Below, one piece after another: positions 9,592 through 18,200 of a stretch of 64,000 nucleotides of DNA. The notes under the pieces were generated by a model. It worked only from the letters and a program-made list of their open reading frames with translations. It was not told the origin of the DNA and made no database searches. The DNA is taken from assembly GCA_905221605.1 (NCBI GenBank), contig CAJNDS010000209.1, positions 64,001-128,000 of the forward strand, read 5' to 3'. Position numbers and translations under genes: made by a program. Within the stretch, counting starts at the first letter, position 1; each line of letters begins with the position of its first letter. This DNA comes from Symbiodinium natans (taxonomy: Eukaryota > Sar > Dinophyceae > Suessiales > Symbiodiniaceae).

Positions 9592-9867
9592 TAGGGCCGC
9601 TACTAACGATGGCTTGAGCTGTGAGCTCTGAGGTAGAGAAGAAAGAGCTGCTCTGAATGTGTCTTTGGCAGGATGACCTCAGCTGGTTGAGGCTGAGGCG
9701 AAATCCTCGATGTGAGGCGGGGCATGGCGAAACCTGAGCAGAAGCCAGGAGAGGGCAGTTGCAAGCGAATAATGCATGATGTAGATGAGCAGGGGTATCA
9801 CGCGTTTTCCGCACAAATTTGCGTTGTCAGTACAATCGCCTCTAAAGAACGTAAGGAAAAGGTGGGG

Positions 9868-9896
9868 TTCGACAGGAGGGGACCTCACTCGTCGAA
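9868..9896 (-). repeat. Palindromic hairpin repeat, copy 11
   Basis: Perfect core 9873-9891 with perfect 6-base arms (TTCGAC/GTCGAA). The stop codon of the phosphatase gene (9885-9887) is the TGA in the core. Confidence 0.9.
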
Positions 9897-10793
9897 GTCG
9901 TCCATGTCCTGAGGGTCATCGTCTGGTGTCGGTCTGAATGCGTCTCCACAGGCCATGCATAGGTACCCCAGAACAGACTTCTTGCATTCTCTGGAGAGCC
10001 AGTGTAGCGCGAGAGGGAATTGATCTCTTTCCTGCCAGTAGCGTTGACCTGGCCTAGCCGAGAGTAGAATCGCTATCGCTTGTTGAGCAGTGAGGTGGTA
10101 GCGAACAATCAGGTAGGCACAGAGGGCAGAAGTCGAGCGATTGATGCCCGCAAGACAATGGAACAGGATGACCATCGGTTTGGTGCGGCTGCACTCCTGG
10201 CCCTCAATTTCGTCGATCATCCTGATCCAGGTCCTGGCAAGATTTGACACCACATCATGGAAGCCTTGATCGTTCCGAGAGATGCGCACATCCGAGAGGT
10301 GGTAGCGCAAGTTGGAGATGCCCTCCATTTGGTACATGAACTGCCAATCGGCATCTGTGTCATAACTCTCCCTGAAGCGCGATGATGCGTTGAGAGTCAC
10401 GATGATATCAACCTGGTGCGCTTTGAGTTCAGGTATGTCGAGAGCAGTGCGCTGGGTGCCAAGCATCAGCGTGCAGTAGTCATCACGGAACACCACCGTG
10501 GAGTCCCATTTTGGCCAGTAGGCAACTGAATTGGGGAAGGAATGATCCGGGTGCTCGGCCATCAAGGCGCTCCATTCCGATGCCAGTCTGTGATCTTGCG
10601 TCGTCCATTGTACTCGATTGTAGAAGGCGGCCTGGGTCTGCGCGTGGATGTCGTCCATTGCTTTGTTGTCAGTGATTGATGGTTCGAAGTTGCACCGCGG
10701 TTCCGGATCCTGCATTCTGAATAGGCCATTGCGTTCAAGGCAAACGCTGTGTTCCGGGCCTCGAAGCCTGATGTAGGGAGCAGCCAGATCCAT
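9885..10793 (-). CDS. Dual-specificity-type protein phosphatase (302 aa)
   Basis: The central catalytic region has the Cys-phosphatase P-loop HCLAGINRS (HCxxGxxRS), preceded by an FHDVVSNLARTWIRMIDEI helix and followed by ALCAYLIVRYHLTAQQAIAIL, as in dual-specificity phosphatases. A candidate general-acid Asp is in YHLSDVRIS, upstream at the expected spacing. Predicted role: dephosphorylation of phospho-Ser/Thr/Tyr protein or other phosphoester substrates. The N-terminal 100 residues are unique. The C-terminus has CMACGD and an acidic tail ending DDFDE. No signal peptide is seen. Start: ATG at 10793. The stop TGA lies in hairpin 11, and hairpin 12 is about 45 bases upstream of the start. Among mobile-element or viral products, a phosphatase would fit host modulation, but that is inference. 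Confidence 0.85.
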   Translation of the reverse strand: MDLAAPYIRLRGPEHSVCLERNGLFRMQDPEPRCNFEPSITDNKAMDDIHAQTQAAFYNRVQWTTQDHRLASEWSALMAEHPDHSFPNSVAYWPKWDSTVVFRDDYCTLMLGTQRTALDIPELKAHQVDIIVTLNASSRFRESYDTDADWQFMYQMEGISNLRYHLSDVRISRNDQGFHDVVSNLARTWIRMIDEIEGQECSRTKPMVILFHCLAGINRSTSALCAYLIVRYHLTAQQAIAILLSARPGQRYWQERDQFPLALHWLSRECKKSVLGYLCMACGDAFRPTPDDDPQDMDDFDE

Positions 10794-10835
10794 GGCGCAG
10801 GGGGCAGAGAGGGCTATTTGCCTATCTGAAATGGC

Positions 10836-10860
10836 TGTCAGGAGGAGACCTCACGCGACA
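10836..10860 (-). repeat. Palindromic hairpin repeat, copy 12
   Basis: Core 10839-10857 (one substitution in the internal-loop position) with 4-base arms TGTC/GACA. It lies upstream of the phosphatase start. Confidence 0.8.
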
Positions 10861-11114
10861 TTGGATGGAAATGACTGGAGTCACATACACAGATGTTGCT
10901 TCAGCCTTGCGTTTGTGGGCTAAAGCAGGGTTGGTGACTGAGCGCCAAGCCTGTGAGCTCGTGACCTGAGCTGAGCTAGTCTTGAAGCACGCAGGCATCG
11001 TGCTGTGCTAAATGCGCATTGAGCCGGCCTAGAAAACCAGTCAGCTTGTTTTTGTGCCGTAGCGAGAGTTGAAAAGGTAGCTTGGGTGCTTGTGCGGGAT
11101 ACTTGTCCCGGCGT
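10861..11114 (-). other. Spacer with a possible short ORF
   Basis: Between the phosphatase and the 628-aa gene. A frame that runs through hairpin 13 and ends at 10976 reads DKYPAQAPKLPFQLSLRHKNKLTGFLGRL and beyond, which looks protein-like. It has no ATG between the hairpin and that segment. It may be a remnant or a small gene; weak. Confidence 0.25.
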
Positions 11115-11147
11115 GCCGTTTCAGGAGGGGACCTCACACGAAATGGC
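11115..11147 (-). repeat. Palindromic hairpin repeat, copy 13
   Basis: Core 11122-11140 (A to T at the third base) with arms pairing in 7 of 8 positions (GCCATTTC/GAAACGGC). It lies about 14 bases after the stop of the 628-aa gene. Confidence 0.88.
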
Positions 11148-11160
11148 TGCATAGTGCAGG

Positions 11161-13047
11161 TTAGCTGAAGGCGTCCCACACATCAGCAGAGAGCGCCAGA
11201 GACGTGTCCTTAAAGATTCTCTCTGCCTTTTCTTTGCCCACCGGAGTCCGGAGCAGGGAGAAGAAGTGCTGGACAAGAGGAGGGACCTGTCGCTGATGAT
11301 GCGTGAAGGCTTGTTTGGCTGCCTGGATTGCCGGCTTGTCCTCCGCCAGGTACTCTAGGGTCGAGAAGAGCCCTCGGACATGATCTGCGGTTGAGGTTGT
11401 GGCTTGTTGAGGAGCCGGAGGTGTGCGTTTGTGCCAGGCCGACGTGTCGAGAGCAAGAAAGAAGGGCAGATCCGTGCTGGAGTCCGGCGAGATTCGTCTG
11501 CCCAGGTTGGACCAACCACAGTCTCGTACATAGTATCCTAGGAGCGCCGATTTGAGTACTAGGAGAATCAGCAGGTAGCACTCGTCCATGCTGGGGCGTA
11601 GATGCGGTGGGAGGTTATCCAGCGGCTGGACCTTTTCCACCATGATGCCGTAGGCTTGCTGAATGAGGAGATACTTCGGCGGGCCCGAGTCTCCCCGCCA
11701 GGAGGAGACCTCACTCGGCGTGGGAGACTTGGGAAACTCCAGGGGATTGACCGCGGAAGCCACTCTGAGCTGGATAGCAAAGACGTTTGCCACCGTAGGG
11801 ACCATCTCTGGGAAAACGTGTGCCAAGTCAAGTTCCGCTTCATGAGCCTGAAGTCCGTCTTGGGCCTGTTCTTCCTGGGGAGCAACAACTGAGAGTTTGA
11901 AGACCGAGTAGAATTCCCCGCCCTTGAAGTTGTATACAGCTCTGGTGACGCCCTTCATGGATGCTGTGCGGTTCAGTTTTAGAACCATGCTGACTTGCTC
12001 GTCCTGCGATTTCCGAACTTGCACGTGAACATCCAATTCCAAAGGGAATTCCTGCGGGTAGGAGTAGGGGAAGGAGTGAATGACCGCCTTGCCCTTGTCT
12101 TGTTCCTTCTTGCTTGCCACGCGAGCCTGAACTGTGGCTGCTGGAAGAACTATCACTCCTTGATGCACCGGGTAGTTCAGGAACTCGCGCGGAGGAGGAG
12201 CTGCTTGCGTAAGATTGACGACCTGGAGCTCCTCTGTGGAAGTGAGGCGCGCGATGCCTTCAAGATGGCCTGGGTCGGGAGCTGATTGTCTTGCAGGAGG
12301 AGATGGAGGTGGGGGTGGCTGCCTGACGAAGGCCTCCTTTTGTCCAACTCCTGCACCGGTGTACTGAGATGAGCGCGACTTCTTCGAGTCCGCCCAGGGT
12401 GGTATGTCTGAGTCCGACTCTTCCTTGCAGGTTTCTTTCCTGCCCACGCCTTGGCCCGCATAGGGTTGCGGTGCATGCTCTCGTGTTGGCTCTGCCGTGA
12501 AGGTTTTCGCCTGCTCTGCCTGGAGCTTAGATGAGGAGGATGGTTCTGTTTTCGCTTCCCTGTGTCCGCTCCTCGGAGGCGACCTCACGCTGGAGCTTGC
12601 CGGTCGGGAAGTATCGACCGAGATCAAGGAAAGCGAAGAGAGATTCTTGTACACGTCCGAGGTAGGAAGGGCCGCTAAGTCCTCTGCAGTGAGTCCAGGC
12701 TTTTTTATTCCCAGCGCTTCTAGTCTCTTGCTTTCTTTATCCGCTTGTCTCTGGCTCGAGACCGGCCTTGTCGATTGACGGGCCATCATGCTTCTTGATA
12801 TAGCACGGAGGCCCTTCTCCCAGCGGTAGTTTCTGATCTCGTCCATTCTCTTATGCGAGATGGGGACATAGTTCGAAGGCAGCAGCCTATCAGCTTCTGT
12901 GCAGATGTTGGAGGCGAGATCGAACGAGGGCAGAGTCGAAGCTTTCGACTGTCTTTTCCGCGGGGGCATGGTCCTAGGTGCCCTGCGCTGTAGACCTAGT
13001 GGACCTTCTTTGAGCACAGAATCTTGCCAGCGCGTAAGGTCAGACAT
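11161..13047 (-). CDS. Unknown 628-aa protein with two in-frame hairpin repeats
   Basis: No family recognised. Residues 1-110 are basic (MPPRKRQSK near the start, RNYRWEKGLRAISRSMMARQ). Residues 150-265 are disordered, with an internal repeat (PYAGQGVGRKET and YTGAGVGQKEA) and a PPPPPSPP run. From about residue 290 on it appears folded, with beta-rich segments (VIVLPAATVQARVAS, LELDVHVQVRKSQDEQVSMVLKLN). A helical C-terminal part follows (MDECYLLILLVLKSALLGYYV). Hairpin copies 15 (reading SVRSPPR) and 14 (reading SEVSSW) are translated in frame in linker-like stretches. Start: ATG at 13047, just after an overlapping upstream reading frame that ends at 13053. A structural or coat-like role is possible but unsupported. 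Confidence 0.7.
   Translation of the reverse strand: MSDLTRWQDSVLKEGPLGLQRRAPRTMPPRKRQSKASTLPSFDLASNICTEADRLLPSNYVPISHKRMDEIRNYRWEKGLRAISRSMMARQSTRPVSSQRQADKESKRLEALGIKKPGLTAEDLAALPTSDVYKNLSSLSLISVDTSRPASSSVRSPPRSGHREAKTEPSSSSKLQAEQAKTFTAEPTREHAPQPYAGQGVGRKETCKEESDSDIPPWADSKKSRSSQYTGAGVGQKEAFVRQPPPPPSPPARQSAPDPGHLEGIARLTSTEELQVVNLTQAAPPPREFLNYPVHQGVIVLPAATVQARVASKKEQDKGKAVIHSFPYSYPQEFPLELDVHVQVRKSQDEQVSMVLKLNRTASMKGVTRAVYNFKGGEFYSVFKLSVVAPQEEQAQDGLQAHEAELDLAHVFPEMVPTVANVFAIQLRVASAVNPLEFPKSPTPSEVSSWRGDSGPPKYLLIQQAYGIMVEKVQPLDNLPPHLRPSMDECYLLILLVLKSALLGYYVRDCGWSNLGRRISPDSSTDLPFFLALDTSAWHKRTPPAPQQATTSTADHVRGLFSTLEYLAEDKPAIQAAKQAFTHHQRQVPPLVQHFFSLLRTPVGKEKAERIFKDTSLALSADVWDAFS
11684..11733 (-). 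repeat. Palindromic hairpin repeat, copy 14 (inside coding sequence)
   Basis: Core 11699-11717 with long arms: 11684-11699 pairs with 11717-11733, with one bulged base and one mismatch. It is in frame in the 628-aa gene. This is the longest arm pair in the set. Confidence 0.92.
12568..12596 (-). repeat. Palindromic hairpin repeat, copy 15 (inside coding sequence)
   Basis: Diverged core 12572-12590 with perfect 5-base arms GCTCC/GGAGC. Translated in frame in the disordered part of the 628-aa protein, using a different frame from the other coding copies. Confidence 0.7.
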
Positions 13048-13229
13048 TTATCTCAGCAATGCACAAGGACTGGCTGAGTGCTGGGCTCGACAGTGGGGCC
13101 TGTGCAGCAATTTAGGAGCGGAGAGACATTAGATAAGTTAAGTGCTGTCATGCATTTAGGGCAGATTGTTTTAGTTGAGACTGTTGGCTCGGTCGACGGC
13201 GCGCAGCTGTGAGAACATAGCTGCGTTTT

Positions 13230-13258
13230 ACCTGCAGGAGGAGACCTCACTTGCTGGT
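13230..13258 (-). repeat. Palindromic hairpin repeat, copy 16
   Basis: Core 13235-13253 with arms pairing in 6 of 7 positions. It lies about 35 bases downstream of the small Cys-rich ORF and about 190 bases upstream of the 628-aa gene start. Confidence 0.78.
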
Positions 13259-13289
13259 CGCAAAAAGTCGAGCTCTATCCTGCTCATAG

Positions 13290-13553
13290 CTACCAGTATC
13301 TGGAGCGGGCTTGTTGCACCGCCCAGGAGTCTCTACACCCGAAGCAGCAGTGCCACAGATGTCCCGGCTTGTGTCGAACACATGGAGCACTGTGGCATTG
13401 GTCGCAGCCTGCTCCGCATGATGACTGTGGTGGCGGAGGTGCCGTTGCCTTAACCAGCGCTTGGGCGACATTGGCCTGGCTTGTCGTCGGCTGGGTGTGA
13501 ATGCCAGGGGTGTTCTCAATGGCAAGAATCGTGCCCTCCGGGTTGGTTGCCAT
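13290..13553 (-). CDS. Small Cys-rich putative zinc-binding protein (87 aa)
   Basis: The first half reads as ordinary soluble protein (MATNPEGTILAIENTPGIH, then a Gln/Ala-rich stretch and PPPP). The second half has eight Cys and two His: CGAGCDQC, a single Cys, then HLWHCCFGC and one more Cys, a spacing compatible with a small zinc site. It resembles no specific family I can name. The ATG at 13553 has a favourable context (CGCCATGG on the minus strand). It obeys the cluster rule that a hairpin (copy 16) follows the stop within about 40 bases. Its upstream hairpin (copy 17) is much further away (about 340 bases), so a missed N-terminal piece is possible. Confidence 0.5.
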   Translation of the reverse strand: MATNPEGTILAIENTPGIHTQPTTSQANVAQALVKATAPPPPQSSCGAGCDQCHSAPCVRHKPGHLWHCCFGCRDSWAVQQARSRYW

Positions 13554-13880
13554 GGCGTGGTGATGATGGAGGAACAGTCAGTACTGATCAATATGAGCAG
13601 AACGGCTGATGCTGAGTTAAGTTGGGGCTTCAGTCAGGCACATGGCGGAAAGTCTCTCAGCTTGTAAGCAATGCGAGAGCCTGGAGTGTGACTCGCTCTG
13701 GTCGACAGCTGACGTAAGTGTAGCTCGGCCTCAGTTGTAATGGGAGAAAGGCAGTTCGATGCAATAGTCAGTACGCCACTTGAAGCCTGACGTGTGGTGC
13801 AGAAAAGACTTTTCCTGGCAGGCACGGTGCGCACGAGGCGGCAGAGAAGGGAGAAAGAAAAACAGGTTGACTTATCAGCG
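13554..13880 (-). other. Spacer, no clear gene
   Basis: A 66-codon minus-strand frame (13634-13834) is present, but nothing in its composition marks it as coding. No hairpin core is seen within it. Confidence 0.3.
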
Positions 13881-13924
13881 CCCTCGTTCTCTCAGGAGGG
13901 GACCTCTACACGAGAGTAGGAGGG
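13881..13924 (-). repeat. Palindromic hairpin repeat, copy 17
   Basis: Core 13893-13912 with one extra base (A) at the bulge position. The 13-base arms (13881-13893 and 13912-13924) pair at both ends, five bases on each side, around a central mismatch. Confidence 0.88.
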
Positions 13925-13972
13925 TTGTCTGAGGCTAAGTGACTTGCTAGATCCCCCAGGAGGGCAAGGGGG

Positions 13973-14014
13973 CCTTGGACAGCTCAGGAGGGGACCTCGA
14001 CTCGGGTGTCCTGG
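13973..14014 (-). repeat. Palindromic hairpin repeat, copy 18
   Basis: Core 13985-14004 with one extra base (C) at the same bulge position as in copy 17. Arms GGACA/TGTCC are perfect, with further outer pairing. It lies just downstream of the gene X stop. Confidence 0.88.
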
Positions 14015-14020
14015 AAAACT

Positions 14021-15117
14021 TTAGCCCTCGTTGCCTCCTGTGCGCAGCGCTTCTAGCTGATCACGGAGGGTCTGCATCTGTGGAGACCGTCTTAGGCCCT
14101 CCCTGCGCATGGTGACCCCCACTAGGTTCCAGACTGAGTTGTTCGCTAGAAGTCGAAAGGCGTGCATTGCCTCATGGTCGTCTCCGATGGTCAGGGCCAG
14201 TTCCAGGAGGAAGGCGATGACCGGCCTTTCTTCCGTCAGGTTGGCTCGCAGCGGTCTGGACGGCCTGAACTTGGTGAGCTGTTCTTGATCTAGCTTGAGC
14301 ATAGCCGCCAGGTGGGTGGAGACAACCTTGGGCGAGAGAGGAGGGCGTTGGGCATCGATGACTACCTTCCGCTGTTTGGCGTCCCATCTCATGTAGTTCC
14401 AGTAGAAGGCAGGGTTCTCGTCCGTGTGGTGTCGACCTCGGGAGGCAAGTGCTCCTGGTAGAGAGATAAGTGCTGATTCCTTGTCCTGATTCGTGCTGTC
14501 GTAGGCGACGTGATCGAAGCCCTGGGCTCGAGTGTGCAGCTCGTGAAGGAGACCGAGGAACAGGGCGTAGCGAACGGGCTTGCCAGGGGGGTCCTGGGGC
14601 TGGTCCGACTTCCACTGTTGCTGGATCCGTGCCAAGGAGGGAACCACACTGTTCGCTTGGTGCACCGTGGCGTAGAAGATCCATCCACCGTGGCGTAGAA
14701 GATCCATCCATGATGGTATCGCAAGGCTGTCAATTCATCCTCGTGATTCAGCAGGGCCAAGATGATGCTGGCCAAGAGGTCAGCGGTTGGTTTGACCTCC
14801 TGCTTTGATTTCTGCAGACCGTTTTGCGAGGCCCTTGGTCTGGAGCCATTACGGCGACCAGTCCTCCTGGGCCTCCTGGACGGTGAGGGCAACCGAGTCG
14901 GCGGCATTTCCTCGTCCTGCTCCAGGTCCTTTTGCTGACGGCGCTGTTTGGGAGGCCTGTCCCTGTCGTGAGCAGGGACCAGTTCTCTGGACGTTGAACG
15001 TTCATCAGGGCCAAATGCCCGCGCAGCCATGGATGAAGCGGCAAGATGGGGGAGGTTCTTAAAGAGCACTTGGCATAGTGCAGGGTTGTTCAGCAGCTCC
15101 TGCTGGGCTTGCTCCAT
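14021..15117 (-). pseudogene. Gene X, unknown, frame broken by a 23-bp tandem duplication
   Basis: Two overlapping minus-strand frames (15117 down to about 14700, and about 14700 down to 14021) carry one continuous protein-like sequence. The break is an exact 23-base tandem duplication (14663-14685 and 14686-14708) that shifts the frame. Without it the reading frame would be 357 codons. The N-terminal half starts MEQAQQELLNNPALCQVLF and is then very basic (KQRRQQKDLEQDEE, RRPRRTGRRNGSRPR). The rest is helical and folded-looking (FLGLLHELHTRAQGFDHVAYD, YWNYMRWDAKQRKVV, LLELALTIGDDHEAMHAFRLL). No family recognised. Hairpin 19 is upstream and 18 downstream. The duplication could also be an assembly or sequencing artefact. 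Confidence 0.65.
14663..14708 (-). repeat. Exact 23-bp tandem duplication inside gene X
   Basis: Two identical adjacent 23-base copies. 23 is not a multiple of three, so the duplication shifts the reading frame of gene X. Confidence 0.9.
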
Positions 15118-15161
15118 AGCGCTTGGGGAGGACACGCATGGTATCACGAGTGAAATCGCTG

Positions 15162-15204
15162 CCCGTTCACCTTCAGGAGGGGACCTCACACGAAGATGAA
15201 CGGG
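15162..15204 (-). repeat. Palindromic hairpin repeat, copy 19
   Basis: Core 15174-15192 with 13-base arms (15162-15174 and 15192-15204) pairing at 12 of 13 positions. The odd pair would be a G-U wobble in the RNA. It starts 2 bases after the stop codon of the reverse-transcriptase gene and is about 57 bases upstream of the gene X start. Confidence 0.95.
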
Positions 15205-15206
15205 AC

Positions 15207-18200
15207 TTAACTTAAGCGTTGGAGGAGCAAAAGGTAAGCTCCTGACCCGATCTGTGCACGTTCCTCGCTCGTAGGCGAGAAGCCTGGGCTGGAGTCATCA
15301 CCTACCTGGAGAGAGGGAAGCAAGGTGAAGGATCTGTAATGACCTGAGGTGGCTTCCCGCCCTATGTGAAAGAGTCCCGAGACGGATCTGTAGCGAACAA
15401 AGGATTGAGAGTGAGGCCCGGTCCATGCAGGCAGCTGTACTTCGTCCTGCAAGCCCGTGAGTCTCCAGTGCTGCTTCGCTCCGGCATTTGTGAACCTTGG
15501 CAGAGACACAAAGATATAAGGAGGTGTATACAACAGTGCCGCCTTCGAGTCATGCGGAGAGTGCCACTCGTGCGCAAAAAAGGACAGTGAATAAGCTAAG
15601 TGGGGCGCCGCTAGGGAGTCAGGCTGGGACAGCCTGGTCGGGTCGGTGCCTTCCGGGAAGGTTAGTAGAAGGGGGGAGAAGCCAGTTGAGTCGGGTATGT
15701 CTGCATCATAGACTCGCTTCCAGGGGGTACCTTGTAAGGAGCCATGGTGGTTAGCCAACAAGAACGTCAAGTACTCGAGTGCATCACTTTGCCTATTAGC
15801 AAGCCTCCAGTCTGGATGACAATGCGGGAGCGATTCTAGTGCGAGAATAGAGACTGTGTGCGAGGCCCTTGCTCGAAGTTCCCGCTGGAGAGGTTGGAGG
15901 TTCGACCAGTCCACTGAGGGGTCTTCCCTCAGAGCGCTAATCATCTGCAAGACTGAAATGGCGTAGCACAAGTTATGAGGATTAATCAATTGTGGCATAA
16001 GCTGAGCTGCAGGAGGCGGTGGCGGAGCAGAGGCATCCAGGTCTGTCGGTGCTGGCTGAGGAGGTCCTGCGCCTAGCTGTGCAGCCTGGGAGGCACTCCC
16101 TGGGCGAAACCATCGCTGAAGCTGGCTTTGCTTGGACCTGGGATTAGGAGCCTGCAGGGTCCGCTGCTGGAACGTCTTTGGTTGGGGGGTAGCCTGTGTG
16201 GGAGATGCGTGTTGGTGTGATGTTGTCGTGCTCTGCCCGGGGTTAGGGACCGCAGGAGGAGATGCGCCAACCCCAGAGGTGGGAGGCGAGAGATGTGAGA
16301 GCTGAGTGTGTTGGAGGGACGAGTGCATTCTGGAAAGAGGGGCGTCAGGGTGCAGAAAGAAGAAGAGTTGTAATTGCTGGATGACCGGGCACTGCTTCGT
16401 GTGTCGGGGGGCGCTCTCCACTTTCACTCCGCAGGCAGGACAGGGTGACAGGCGGGTCAGCACATACATCTTAGAGGTGTTATTCCCCGCCGAGGCTTTA
16501 TAAGAGTCCCATTCTGCCCCGTGTTTCTTTGTGAGGTGGAAGGCTATTTTTGTCGTGGAGGCTATCCACGAGTCGCAGAGCAGACAGGTCCTGGTGAGTT
16601 GCTGGCCAAGGTGGCCGGTGAGGAGCTCGAGGAAGGTCTGGGTTCCGGCCTGTTGCAGCAGTTCGGTGCGCATACGCGAAATGAGAGGCACTGTGTCCAT
16701 CTGCAAGGTAAGCTGGACCGAGGGTGCGGCAGTAGCACGGCAGTCTGACGAGGGCACGAGCTCCTGGCTGGAGGAGACCTCACTCGCCTTGGAAGGAGCT
16801 TCGTCAGCCTGAGTGGCCGCCTCAGGTCTAGAAAGCTTGAAACCAGCCTGTCGGCAGACTCTGCGCTCAACGTGCTGTTGTAGATTATGCCAGTTTTTAA
16901 ATTTCGCCTGGCAGTGCGAGCATTGAGGCAGGCCTCCCACGGAGTGCTTTAGGCGTGAGAATTCAAGGGGTGGCGGAACAGGAGCCGGGTGCTTGACTGT
17001 CCGGTGTGTTCTCAGGCCCGCCGCAGTACGAAATACCTTTCCACAGCATGTGTGCATGGGCACGTCCGGAGAAGGGTCAATGTCGGCCTCCCTGAGCAGC
17101 TTGCTGTAAGAGGCTACAATTTCCTCCGCCGTTTGCAGAGTGGAGGGAATAGTTAAGATATCTTCACGTGGCCAGGCGCCGGACTGAGTGAGGAGCGGAG
17201 AGCTCGCGTTGGCCGGCGTGGATGTTGAGCAGGAGGTGACCGCACTCGCTGGGGCTGCATTCCGGCGCTTGCGGAGAGAGTCTAGGCGCTGGGCGGAGCG
17301 ATCATGAAGCTGCTGAATGGGAGAGACAAGTTTCAGACGTGCAAAAAGCGCTGCTGTAGTTTCACGAGTCTTATGCACAGGGTTGTGCGTTACCGCTCGC
17401 ACCTGTCTGGCATGCCATGAGCGGAGAGCCCTTGCCCGCCTACCTGAGAGACCAACGGATTCCAGGCCAAAAGTGGCCGTGGACCAGACGGTGGCTCTCC
17501 AGACAAGCAGCCTAGATGCAGTTTTTGTCCTGCGCTTATTGTGAATGAATTTGCGCACTGTCTGCTTTTTCTTCGCCGCTCTCTCTTGTCTTAAAGAATA
17601 GGTAAGATCTTCCGGGTTTGAGTAGCTGATCATGACTCCTAGATACTTGAAGGAGTCTACCAGCTCGAAGGAAGGAAGAGAGGGGAGAGGGGGAAGAACT
17701 GAAGAATGCGAAAGCAGAATTGGCCGTCTTGGCTGCTCTGGTGCGTCTATATTCCAGACCGTGACCTTCCGGCCTGAGCGAAGCTCCTGTGACTTGAAGA
17801 GCTTCTTGGCCTGCTGTGCGTGGCGACCTGCCAGTTTAACCATGATGTTGCACTTGGCGTAATTCACTTCTAGTCCGGCTTCTTGCAGGTAGTACAGTAA
17901 CAGTCTAACCATGTCATGAGCCGCATAGAGATCAGACCAGTTGTGGATGTCTCGGTGAATTACGAGGTCATCTGCGAAGCCTGTGAGGAACTGCTGTATT
18001 GGAGAGAACCCTATGTGGGTGGCCATAAGCCGGAACGCCTCCGTGATGACCAGGGAGAAGAGGGAGGGGGCCAGTTTGCATCCTTGCTTTATACCTCTTG
18101 TGGAGGTTACTGTTTCCTGGCTTCGTCCATAGCGCAGATTATACTGGGCCTCCCTATGGAGGGATGCAACCAGCTCGACGTCTTCGGGTGAGGCTCCATA

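Noticed and set aside
14811-14840. Reverse-orientation core at GACCTCCTGC
   Set aside because: Only 8-9 bases match and the flanks do not pair.
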